Positions 1 to 6,689 are shown, counted from the first letter of the stretch. The stretch: 6,707 bases of DNA from a bacterium (GCA_030620455.1 JAUXEQ010000083.1:1-6707), one strand, 5' to 3'. A program made the numbers and translations. The notes: generated by a model not told the origin, from the letters alone.

Positions 1-1
1 G

Positions 2-1294
2 TGGTTAGAGGAATTTTTGAAAAGATTCAAAGGTGCGTTATTAGTTGTTTCTCATAATCGTTATTTACTCGACCGTGTTGGAGATGGCATTCTTCACCTT
101 GAGGATGGTCGTGTTACTTACTATGATGGAGGTTATTCGGACTTTCGGGCGACCCAATTACGTAATTTGCTTGCTCAACAATCAGATTATATCGCCAATC
201 AAAAGCGACTTGCGCAACTTGAAGCATTAGTAAATAAATTTGCACAACTTGCTCGAACTTACGATGATCCGAAATGGGGAAAGCGGCTTCGAGCAAGACG
301 CTCACAGCTCGAGCGTGAAAGAACCCAAGCTGTCGAAAAGCCAGTTATTAAAGAATCGTCAATTAGAGCACATTTTTCATCTGAGAGCACTAAAGCAAAC
401 ATTGCACTTCAACTTCACGGATACAATAAGGCTTTCGGGGAATTGAAACTGTTTGAGGATGTTAATATTAACATAGCCTGTGGGGAACGTATTGCTCTGG
501 TTGGTCCAAATGGATGCGGCAAAACGACACTATTGCGAGACATTGTTAACCATGGTGCTTGGGAGAATCCAGTAATTCGCATAGGACCAAGTCTGCGCAT
601 TGGTTATGCTGCGCAGGAACAGGAAATCCTTCAGGGGAACCGAACAATTCTTGAAGAGATAATGGCAACCGCTCCTATGAGTCGAAAGCAAGCTTCTGCA
701 ATATTGGCACGTTTCCAGTTCCGATCGGAAGACTTTAAAAAGAAAACATCCAAACTATCGGGTGGCGAACGAAATCGATTGCAATTTGCTCGGCTTATTG
801 TATTGAAACCGAATTTCCTTATTTTAGATGAACCGACTAATCATATAGATATTTCGGCTCGTGAGGATATCGAGGAAATGTTAGAGGATTTTGACGGTAC
901 GATTCTTGTTGTTTCTCATGATCGTTATTTTCTTGATAAAATTGCAAATCGAGTTGTTGAAGTATGGGATAAACAATTAATTTCTTATCCCGGTAATTTC
1001 ACTGAGTACTGGTATTCTCGAAAGGAAACGATCCTCCATACTGACGGTAGCATCACGAAAAGACGAAAAAGTCGAGAACGAAAAACTTCAAAACAATTGC
1101 GCGGAAAGGAGTTAAGAGAGTTGGAACTGAAAATTCGAAAATTAGAGCAGGAGAAGCTTAATCTAGAGTTTGTTATTGCTGAGGCTTTTGCTAATCGAGA
1201 GCAGAACAAAGGTCGTAGAGCATCGAAACAACTCGAAAGACTCAGGACTCGACTTAGCGATTTATATGAGAAATGGATTGAAGTTTATAGTTGA
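2..1294 (+). CDS. ABC-F family ATPase, C-terminal part (5' end outside window)
   Basis: ABC-F proteins are soluble twin ATPases that act on the ribosome rather than in membrane transport. The reading frame is open to the left edge and its first codons read WLEEFLKRF before LLVVSHNRYLLD, the end of the first ATPase domain with its switch histidine. The gene therefore starts upstream, and the TTG at position 17 is an internal Leu codon, not a start. Of the 430 visible residues, about 50-110 form the charged two-helix interdomain linker. The second ATPase domain follows with Walker A GPNGCGKTT (168-176), signature LSGGE (252-256), Walker B FLILDEP (272-278) and the SHDRYFLD switch (305-312). A basic coiled-coil tail (about 345-430) resembles the C-terminal extension of Uup/YdiF-type members. 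There is no membrane segment. All motifs of the second domain are intact, so it is probably active. Whether it is a housekeeping or a resistance-type ABC-F cannot be judged without the N-terminal half. It may be cotranscribed with the next gene. Confidence 0.95.
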   Translation, partial: WLEEFLKRFKGALLVVSHNRYLLDRVGDGILHLEDGRVTYYDGGYSDFRATQLRNLLAQQSDYIANQKRLAQLEALVNKFAQLARTYDDPKWGKRLRARRSQLERERTQAVEKPVIKESSIRAHFSSESTKANIALQLHGYNKAFGELKLFEDVNINIACGERIALVGPNGCGKTTLLRDIVNHGAWENPVIRIGPSLRIGYAAQEQEILQGNRTILEEIMATAPMSRKQASAILARFQFRSEDFKKKTSKLSGGERNRLQFARLIVLKPNFLILDEPTNHIDISAREDIEEMLEDFDGTILVVSHDRYFLDKIANRVVEVWDKQLISYPGNFTEYWYSRKETILHTDGSITKRRKSRERKTSKQLRGKELRELELKIRKLEQEKLNLEFVIAEAFANREQNKGRRASKQLERLRTRLSDLYEKWIEVYS

Positions 1295-1323
1295 ATTATA
1301 TAATGAAATATTACTATAATAAC

Positions 1324-1328
1324 AGGGA
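1324..1328 (+). promoter_or_regulatory. Ribosome binding site choosing the methyltransferase start
   Basis: AGGGA lies four bases before the ATG at 1333. The two earlier in-frame starts, TTG at 1291 (overlapping the ABC-F stop) and ATG at 1303, have no comparable purine-rich site, so this element favours 1333. Confidence 0.5.
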
Positions 1329-1332
1329 AATA

Positions 1333-2157
1333 ATGGATATTAATAGAAAACCTTTATATGACAGTGAAAAAGCCCGATGTCTTGGTGGCAGAGGAACTAT
1401 GTGGCAGCATGAGAACCAGGAAAAATTCTCGCTTTTGCTTGAAAATATTGGTTCATGCGAAAGACTTGTCGACATAGGTTGCGGCTGGGGACAATTACTT
1501 AGAATGGCTCAGGAGTATGTATCGGAATTATGGGGTGTAGATGAAAGTCCTGAGATGATAAAGCGCATTAAAAGGAATTGTCCTAAGGTAAACGTGGTGA
1601 CCTGTCGAGCGAACAATTTACAGCTTCCAGGTTGTTATTTCGATATAGCTATAACATCGCAAATGCTTCATGAAGTAAAGCTATTTGGTGAGAAATCCGA
1701 CCTTCGAACGACTTTGCTCGAGATTCGAAGAATCCTAAAGGATAATGGGAGATATTTTCTACTAGATCACTTAGATGCTGGTGACGGAGAAATTATGATA
1801 AAATTACCTAAAAAGGAAATTAGTAAATTGTTAGAATTCGAGGAAAAGTTTAGGTTTTATAAAGCTGATCATGAAATGGTTGGCGATAATATTGTTAAAA
1901 TCTCTAAACGTTGTCTACAGGATTTTCTAACAAAATATTGGTCATTCAACACTTCAATGGAATCGATGGAAATGAATGAAACTCATAATGTCTTTCGTAA
2001 GAGTGAGATTGTTGGGTTGATTGAATCTTTAGGCTTTTCTGTTTCCAAATGGGTAGTTTTATCGAATATTCAAACAGATATTAAACGTGTAAAAGGTGAA
2101 CTTCTCGAGGGAAGTTTTTGGTTCAGGAAATTTTTATTTATTGCTAAAAAGCTATAG
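1333..2157 (+). CDS. Class I SAM-dependent methyltransferase, substrate unknown
   Basis: This is a 274-residue Rossmann-fold methyltransferase that should transfer a methyl group from S-adenosylmethionine to an unidentified acceptor. Residues 45-53 (LVDIGCGWG) form motif I, the SAM-binding glycine loop. The acidic VDES (69-72) ends the second strand and should hold the ribose hydroxyls. FDIAITSQMLHEV (103-115) is motif IV, and the stretch LLEIRRILKDNGRYFLLDHL (128-147) matches the helix and strand after it in UbiE/Methyltransf_11-like proteins. The usual Asp of motif III is absent: the position reads CRANNLQLP (91-99). The C-terminal half (about 150-274) is charged, has no membrane segment and is not recognisable, so it probably sets substrate choice. 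Starts at 1303 or 1291 would add 10 or 14 residues; 1333 is preferred for its AGGGA site. It closely follows the ABC-F gene on the same strand, which suggests cotranscription but says nothing firm about the substrate (small molecule, lipid, RNA or protein all possible). Confidence 0.85.
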   Translation: MDINRKPLYDSEKARCLGGRGTMWQHENQEKFSLLLENIGSCERLVDIGCGWGQLLRMAQEYVSELWGVDESPEMIKRIKRNCPKVNVVTCRANNLQLPGCYFDIAITSQMLHEVKLFGEKSDLRTTLLEIRRILKDNGRYFLLDHLDAGDGEIMIKLPKKEISKLLEFEEKFRFYKADHEMVGDNIVKISKRCLQDFLTKYWSFNTSMESMEMNETHNVFRKSEIVGLIESLGFSVSKWVVLSNIQTDIKRVKGELLEGSFWFRKFLFIAKKL

Positions 2158-2209
2158 AAACACTATAAAATATTTTGTTGATTATAAATCTTAGACTTTT
2201 ACGATATTT

Positions 2210-3697
2210 ATGAAAGAGAAATTACTGCTATTCATAACTTTGCTAATCTGCTTGAGTGTAATAGTTATCCATAATATCGCAATTCATCCATGGATGTTAG
2301 ATGATGCATTCATTTCGTTTAGATATGCTGAGAACTTTTCTCAGGGGCATGGGTTTGTTTACAATTTAGGTGAAAGAGTGGAGGGATATACAAATTTTCT
2401 GTGGGTTCTACTTCTTGGTCTTGGAAATATTGTTGGCATTAATATCATTGTATTTTCAAAAATACTCGGCTTTTTATTCAGCATTGGATGTGTATTATTG
2501 TTAATTAATTCGCACAAGTTTATTAAGGATATCGATAGAAATGTTTCTGTAATATCAGCACTATTATTTGGAACTTGTGGCATTTTTACACCATGGGCTA
2601 GTAGTGGTATGGAAGTTACGATGTTTACTTTTTTTGTATTATTGTCGGTTTTATTTTATATCTCAATTAAAAACTCAAAAGGTGACAAATATAAATTCTG
2701 TTCCATAGGGATCATTTGTGCTTTATCTGCACTAACACGACCGGAAGGTCTATTAATTTTTGCAATTATACTAATTGATTTACTTATCGCAAGTATTAAG
2801 AATAAGAATAAAGACTTTCTCTACATGATAGCTTCTTTTCTTGCTATATATCTTCCGTATTATATCTGGAGATACATGTATTATGGCTATTTATTCCCGA
2901 ACACATTATATGCTAAAGTGGGCATAAGCATAGCGCAATTATCGAGGGGCATTGCATATTTATTACGCTTTGCAATTCCATCCTTGTTTATACTTATTCC
3001 GGCATTGATAGCATTACTTACGAAGAGGTGGATTAGAAAGTACAACAGATTATATTTGTTGCCTTTAATTGCCATTTTGTATGTTCTATATATTATAGCT
3101 GTAGGTGGAGATTCAATGCCTGCATTTAGGTTTTTTACGCCGATTTTACCATTAATGTGCATAATTTCTGCAATGTCTATTTCGCTGTTATTTAAATCTA
3201 AACAAGTAAGCATGTTAGTTGTTGCATTAATTGTATTCTATAATCTGATTCAATTGCGAATTGATAGGGAAATATACAGACACATAGCTAATGACAAAGT
3301 AGCATTATATGGAAGAGAAGTCGGAATTTGGTTGAAAAATAATACACCCAATAACACTGTCATAGCAACGAACACTGCAGGAAGTATACCGTATTATTCG
3401 AAACTGAAAACCATTGATATGCTTGGACTTAACGATGAACATATCGCTCATAGAGATATAAGATCGTTTGGAAAAGGTGGTGCAGGTCATGAGAAAGGTG
3501 ATGGTGTTTATGTTCTATCAAAAAAACCGGACTACATACAATTTGGAAGCAGCTTAGGTTCAAAAGAACCTGTATTTCTGAGCGATAGAGAACTTTATAG
3601 GATTAGCGAATTCCATGATCAATATGAACTTAAAGTTTATAATCTCGATTCTGGACATGAATTATTGATTTACAAAAGAAAGGAGAATATTGAGTAA
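2210..3697 (+). CDS. Polytopic GT-C-fold glycosyltransferase, AftB-like motif set
   Basis: This 495-residue inner-membrane protein has about twelve hydrophobic segments (roughly 4-24, 62-82, 85-100, 112-126, 135-152, 162-177, 180-197, 203-219, 253-270, 281-298, 307-327, 333-349) and a soluble C-terminal domain (350-495). The first outward loop holds DDAFISFRYA (31-40) and GERVEGYTNFLW (54-65). A paired Asp there is the usual catalytic site of GT-C enzymes that use polyprenyl-phosphate sugars. Further family marks are SSGMEV (131-136), ALTRPEGLL (174-182), YYGYLFPNTLYAK (224-236), GGDSMPAFRFF (299-309), DMLGLNDEHIAH (403-414) and GHEKGDG (426-432). This pattern recurs in bacterial proteins annotated as arabinofuranosyltransferase AftB-like or as unnamed membrane proteins. 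The sugar and acceptor are unknown; cell-surface glycan building is inferred. The ATG at 2210 is the only sensible start, since an in-frame TAG lies at 2192-2194, yet no Shine-Dalgarno sequence precedes it. The sequence looks more AT-rich than the ABC-F gene, as is common for membrane proteins. Confidence 0.85.
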   Translation: MKEKLLLFITLLICLSVIVIHNIAIHPWMLDDAFISFRYAENFSQGHGFVYNLGERVEGYTNFLWVLLLGLGNIVGINIIVFSKILGFLFSIGCVLLLINSHKFIKDIDRNVSVISALLFGTCGIFTPWASSGMEVTMFTFFVLLSVLFYISIKNSKGDKYKFCSIGIICALSALTRPEGLLIFAIILIDLLIASIKNKNKDFLYMIASFLAIYLPYYIWRYMYYGYLFPNTLYAKVGISIAQLSRGIAYLLRFAIPSLFILIPALIALLTKRWIRKYNRLYLLPLIAILYVLYIIAVGGDSMPAFRFFTPILPLMCIISAMSISLLFKSKQVSMLVVALIVFYNLIQLRIDREIYRHIANDKVALYGREVGIWLKNNTPNNTVIATNTAGSIPYYSKLKTIDMLGLNDEHIAHRDIRSFGKGGAGHEKGDGVYVLSKKPDYIQFGSSLGSKEPVFLSDRELYRISEFHDQYELKVYNLDSGHELLIYKRKENIE

Positions 3698-3735
3698 ATG
3701 GTATGCATCCCATAAACATGGAGGAGAGAACAGAA

Positions 3736-3769
3736 ATATCGAGTGTAATCTCGATTTCCGACTCGATAT
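3736..3769. repeat. Perfect 9-bp inverted repeat, 16-base loop
   Basis: ATATCGAGT (3736-3744) and ACTCGATAT (3761-3769) are exact reverse complements. The loop contains a second CTCGA (3750-3754) that could pair instead with TCGAG (3739-3743), so two hairpins compete for the left arm. It starts 38 bases after the stop of the + strand glycosyltransferase gene. No U-run follows on either strand, so it is not a classical intrinsic terminator, but a transcript-end or stability role for the convergent genes is plausible. Confidence 0.5.
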
Positions 3770-3774
3770 CATTA

Positions 3775-3791
3775 AATATCCCGTGGATATT
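3775..3791. terminator. Short hairpin in convergent gap, weak bidirectional terminator candidate
   Basis: AATATCC (3775-3781) and GGATATT (3785-3791) form a perfect 7-bp stem around a three-base loop CGT. It is followed on the + strand by AATAATTCTG and on the - strand by TTTAATGAT, which are AT-rich but not proper U-tracts. It lies almost midway between the two convergent stop codons. Its stem has only two GC pairs, so any termination activity would be weak. Confidence 0.3.
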
Positions 3792-3815
3792 AATAATTCT
3801 GTATATTATTCCAAT

Positions 3816-3833
3816 ATGTAAGTATTCTTATAT
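3816..3833. repeat. Third small inverted repeat of the convergent gap
   Basis: ATGTAAG (3816-3822) pairs with CTTATAT (3827-3833) as seven pairs, one of them G-U, around the loop TATT. The right arm overlaps another copy of ATATCGAG (3830-3837), the word in the left arm of the first inverted repeat, and ATATCC recurs at 3844-3849. The rest of the 196-base gap shows no gene and no RNA gene. Confidence 0.3.
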
Positions 3834-3893
3834 CGAGCAATAGATATCCACAAATTAAGCTATCTAAGTTATTCTACAAATCTGATGCAGATG

Positions 3894-6677
3894 CTATTTC
3901 AAATAAATCAACTTCGCACAAATATTCCCAGATTTTGGTCTCATAAAATATATCCCACTACTCAACAATTCTGACGGGTGCCATCGGGCTATCCTGTCTT
4001 TTACTTGTAACGATGTAACGATTTTCCCGTTAAGATCGATAATTTCAACATAACGATCATTGACAGGCAAGCTTATGACGAATTCACTGTTGCTTATGTA
4101 AATATTTATCAGGAATTCATTATTATATTCAGTATTAATTTCTCTTACAAGCGATGATTCTGGATGTACTGTAACTGTCAGAGAACATTCAGGACTACTC
4201 ATTTCTAAAGTGATAATTGTGTCTTCAGGTGAAATTGTGAATGAATCTTTAGTGAAAGATAAAAGATAAGACCAGTAATACGGACCTAAGATAAATTTTG
4301 CAATACCTGTTGCGGATGTGTAAGTAGAATCTTTAAACGGAGGGGATAAAAAGTCTCTAATTCTAACAAATACCGACTCCACCGGTGAGCTTAATGTGTC
4401 TAAAGCTAATACTGTTATTTTTACAGGAGGCATTATATATGCTACAACTTCCAGCGAACATACCGGATTTGGGATACTTAATGTAAATGTTGTATCTGTG
4501 GGAGAAATAACATAAAAGGGTTTACTACAATATACAGTATAATTCCCTAATGTTCGATCGAGATCAAAATATGCATTACCTAAAGTGTCTGTATATAAGG
4601 AAGTAAAAAAAACTGTATCTAACCTAATTCCCAACCAAAGGGAATCAACAGGGTTTCCTAAAGTATCGTGAGCATAAACAAATATACCTAAAGGTGGAAT
4701 TAGATACCCAGTGAATACCAATGAACATATAAAAGCTGATCTACTAATTGTAATTGTTGTTTCGGATGGTTCGATTAGATATAGATCGTGATTGCCCTGA
4801 ATTATGTAATCACCATAATAATCGACAATAAATTTTGCATTACCAGTTGAATCTGTTAATGAGAAATCATAGTATGGCGGTGACAAACTAGAAATTATGA
4901 CATTTGCATTACTGATTGGATTTCCAGATGTATCTTGAAAATGCACATTTACTGCTAAAACCGTTTCGGCATAAGCGATAAAATTTAATGTACAAATAGG
5001 CTCATAAATATCTAATGACTCTCTTATCTCACTTGGGATGACAATGTATGAGTCTCTGAAGCACGAAACTGTAAATTCACCATAGCGGAAACCTATTGGG
5101 AATTGAACATTACCTGCGGAATCAGTGAGAGAAGAATCTATAAATGTTGACGAGTCTAAATAAACTGACACATGTAATGATTCTGTTGGGTTTGCTAAGT
5201 TATCTTCCGCATGCACAAATATCTCAGCAGGTGTTAGCGGGAAAGCAGAAATATTTAACGTGCAAACAGGTTCTAATATTCCAACTGAAATTATTGTATC
5301 TGACGGGTCGATGACATATTCAGGTTTTGAAGCAGAAACAACGTAAAAACCGATGCTATCTAATTGAAAATTAGCAATTCCCATTACATCGGTATATTTT
5401 GAATCACTATAACGTGGTGGAATGCTGCGAATGGAAATGTATAAAGATTCTGTTGGATCTCCCAGCAAGTCTCGTGCATGGAGAAATAATTCAGCAGATG
5501 GCTTTGTTGTGTCTTTATATGCTATAATGTTTAATGTACAGATAGGTTCAGATAGGTTCAAAGTTATTATTGTATCTTCTGGAATAACGATATACCCATA
5601 TCTGCTAATGGAAACGCTATAATCCGCATATGGCAACCATGATAATTTCAATGTACCGGATAAGTTAGTATATGAAGTTTTCCTAAATGTTCCTGAATCT
5701 TCTTGCACAGATACAAGTAAGGATTCTATCGGACTTCCCAATGTGTCCCGTGCAACAATTACTAGTTCTGTTTTATTATCCGGTGTATAGGGATCGATAT
5801 CGATAATAGCGCCGAGTTCATCGTATATATATGAATTTATTTTTACATTTCGAATATCTGGATCTGGCTCTGTGAGATTCGTAAGCCAAAACGCACCAGA
5901 ACTATCTTTTAACGATGATACAATTACTGGGACATCTGCACTTACCCAATTATAGTATATGAGAGAATCGTATAGGATGCTTGGGAATGCACTTTCAACA
6001 AGAATATAGTCGGGTTCGATGGAATATTCAATTTCCTGAATTACGTTTTTCATATTATTTACCCAGCGACCTTGAAGAAGCAGCCAAATATCGGCTAAAG
6101 TATCTGAACTGTATAATCTTGGTAGATCCACACTTTCGTTGGAAATTGTGATAAGATAAGTGTATTCGCAGCTATCTCGTGTTACAATTGTATCGAGTCT
6201 TATTGTAGGATCGATTAGTGGATTTAAATTCAATCGGCTTAGCTTTCGTCTCACACGCTTGATGTGTCCATCAGGACCGATTATTGGCACCGATTGGAAA
6301 ACTCGATTAAATGAATCGACTTCCCAAACAGGTCCGGGTATTATGGTTGAATTATAAGCACCAGCCAAAATGCATAGGCTATCTAATATTGCTTCAATTT
6401 GAGCTGTCAAAGGGAATGTATCTGCAACCGAATAAGTTATTGAATCTGGGAAGTATTGGAATTCCATTCTGCTGCGATTTTTTAATCCACCTAAACCACA
6501 ATCTGGGCCGATAATTAGATCTATTGCTGGATTCGAATCGAGCATTTCAGTGATTCGGCTAAGCAAATTCAATGTGGAATCGGTACTTTCTAACCATACT
6601 GATCCAATTTTTATCCGAGCCCACGATGGGGAAATTGATAGGCAAATTATAATTAGAATTGTAAACCATTTATTCAT
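3894..6677 (-). CDS. Exported nitrilase-like/six-repeat protein with T9SS-type C-terminal domain
   Basis: The 927-residue product has four parts. Residues 1-20 are a signal peptide. Residues 21 to about 287 look like the nitrilase (carbon-nitrogen hydrolase) fold, with the active-site positions reading Asp59, Lys145 and Ser179 where active family members have Glu, Lys and Cys, so amidase activity is doubtful. Residues 303-842 hold six beta-rich repeats of about 90 residues, each with one conserved Cys. Residues 845-927 resemble the T9SS type A sorting domain, so the mature protein probably crosses the outer membrane and is anchored to the surface or released. The start is the ATG at 6677, set by AAGGTGG five bases upstream; the in-frame GTG at 6684-6686 lies inside that ribosome site. 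The gene stands alone in the window and converges on the glycosyltransferase gene. Its role is unknown; a surface binding or scaffold function is inferred from the altered active site and the stalk-like repeats. Confidence 0.9.
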   Translation of the reverse strand: MNKWFTILIIICLSISPSWARIKIGSVWLESTDSTLNLLSRITEMLDSNPAIDLIIGPDCGLGGLKNRSRMEFQYFPDSITYSVADTFPLTAQIEAILDSLCILAGAYNSTIIPGPVWEVDSFNRVFQSVPIIGPDGHIKRVRRKLSRLNLNPLIDPTIRLDTIVTRDSCEYTYLITISNESVDLPRLYSSDTLADIWLLLQGRWVNNMKNVIQEIEYSIEPDYILVESAFPSILYDSLIYYNWVSADVPVIVSSLKDSSGAFWLTNLTEPDPDIRNVKINSYIYDELGAIIDIDPYTPDNKTELVIVARDTLGSPIESLLVSVQEDSGTFRKTSYTNLSGTLKLSWLPYADYSVSISRYGYIVIPEDTIITLNLSEPICTLNIIAYKDTTKPSAELFLHARDLLGDPTESLYISIRSIPPRYSDSKYTDVMGIANFQLDSIGFYVVSASKPEYVIDPSDTIISVGILEPVCTLNISAFPLTPAEIFVHAEDNLANPTESLHVSVYLDSSTFIDSSLTDSAGNVQFPIGFRYGEFTVSCFRDSYIVIPSEIRESLDIYEPICTLNFIAYAETVLAVNVHFQDTSGNPISNANVIISSLSPPYYDFSLTDSTGNAKFIVDYYGDYIIQGNHDLYLIEPSETTITISRSAFICSLVFTGYLIPPLGIFVYAHDTLGNPVDSLWLGIRLDTVFFTSLYTDTLGNAYFDLDRTLGNYTVYCSKPFYVISPTDTTFTLSIPNPVCSLEVVAYIMPPVKITVLALDTLSSPVESVFVRIRDFLSPPFKDSTYTSATGIAKFILGPYYWSYLLSFTKDSFTISPEDTIITLEMSSPECSLTVTVHPESSLVREINTEYNNEFLINIYISNSEFVISLPVNDRYVEIIDLNGKIVTSLQVKDRIARWHPSELLSSGIYFMRPKSGNICAKLIYLK
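3897..4145 (-). other. T9SS type A-like C-terminal sorting domain
   Basis: Residues 845-927 read FLINIYISNSEF, then VEIIDLNGKIVTSLQ, WHPSELLSSGIYFMR and a basic end AKLIYLK. This is the usual layout of the type A sorting domain (strand, DLNGK turn, LxSGIYF strand, Lys-rich last strand) and also of FlgD-like Ig tails. In T9SS bacteria this domain directs outer-membrane passage and is removed on anchoring. No T9SS machinery gene is in the window. Confidence 0.75.
4152..5771 (-). repeat. Six tandem ~90-residue beta-sandwich repeats
   Basis: The repeats span residues 303-393, 394-483, 484-572, 573-662, 663-751 and 752-842. The common pattern is DTLGNPxESL, a variable stretch, YTDxxGxAxF, YxVSxSKPxY, IxPxDTxITL and a closing PxCTLNIxAY. 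The first half matches carboxypeptidase-regulatory-like and related Ig-like beta domains (the TDxxGxxxF, GxYTV pattern). Cysteines at 380, 472, 562, 651, 740 and 831 are equivalent. Repeats have drifted apart in sequence, most in the fourth, so the array is old rather than freshly copied. It probably forms an extended stalk. Confidence 0.85.
5817..6617 (-). other. Nitrilase-like domain with altered catalytic triad
   Basis: Residues 21-287 follow the family order by eye: strand IKIGSVWLE, helix LLSRITEMLD, strand DLIIGPD (active enzymes have a catalytic Glu in the PE that ends this strand; here Asp59), then IIPGPVWE, PIIGPDGHIKRVRRK with the expected Lys (145), then YLITISNES where the family has the nucleophile motif ICYD (here Ser179). 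Later AFPSILYD, the DVPVIVSS strand and GAFWL fit the end of the fold. The assignment is by remembered family pattern, without a profile search. Confidence 0.6.
6618..6677 (-). other. Sec signal peptide of the large exported protein
   Basis: Residues 1-20 show a Lys near the start (MNKW), a hydrophobic core FTILIIICL and the polar end SISPSWA before RIKIG. The Ser-Trp-Ala end suits signal peptidase I cleavage after Ala20. The single Cys (residue 12) lies inside the core rather than in a lipobox at the end, so a lipoprotein is unlikely. Confidence 0.8.
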
Positions 6678-6682
6678 GATTA

Positions 6683-6689
6683 CCACCTT
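6683..6689 (-). promoter_or_regulatory. Ribosome binding site of the large exported protein
   Basis: On the - strand AAGGTGG stands five bases before the ATG at 6677, one mismatch from the ideal AAGGAGG. It fixes the start at 6677 and rules out the GTG three codons earlier, which overlaps it. Only 18 bases remain before the window edge, so the promoter is not visible. Confidence 0.75.

Larger units (their letters stand above)
3690..3821 (+). other. Possible 43-codon ORF overlapping the glycosyltransferase stop
   Basis: A TTG at 3690 follows an AAGGAG site (3680-3685) by four bases and opens a 43-codon frame ending with TAA at 3819-3821. It overlaps the last eight bases of the glycosyltransferase gene, an arrangement seen in translationally coupled genes. 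The product would begin MSKWYASHKHGGENRN. It is hydrophilic, has no recognisable domain, and runs through two of the inverted repeats of the gap, which argues against coding constraint. The purine-rich site may only reflect Lys/Glu codons at the end of the upstream gene. Not called as a gene. Confidence 0.15.

Noticed and set aside
17..1294. Complete 425-residue single-domain ATPase gene starting with TTG at 17
   Set aside because: The frame continues to the left edge with the ABC-F residues WLEEF, and the sequence begins inside the first ATPase domain, so the gene is cut by the window rather than starting here.
2887..3213. 108-codon open frame on the - strand
   Set aside because: It lies opposite the membrane-spanning part of the glycosyltransferase gene, has no recognisable product and no ribosome site of note; an antisense shadow.
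5541..5560. Tandem 10-base duplication GATAGGTTCA
   Set aside because: It falls in the coding stretch LNLSEPIC of repeat 1, whose length matches the other repeats, so no insertion took place; the doubling follows from similar Leu/Ser/Glu/Pro codons.
4152..5771. CRISPR array or DNA-level tandem repeat
   Set aside because: The periodicity is about 270 bases and is seen at protein level only; the DNA copies are strongly diverged and have no spacer structure.
5817..6617. Active amidase or apolipoprotein N-acyltransferase
   Set aside because: The catalytic Glu and Cys positions carry Asp and Ser, and apart from the signal peptide there are no membrane segments as in Lnt.
6678..6686. GTG start three codons upstream for the large exported protein
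   Set aside because: The GTG lies inside the AAGGTGG ribosome site that serves the ATG at 6677.
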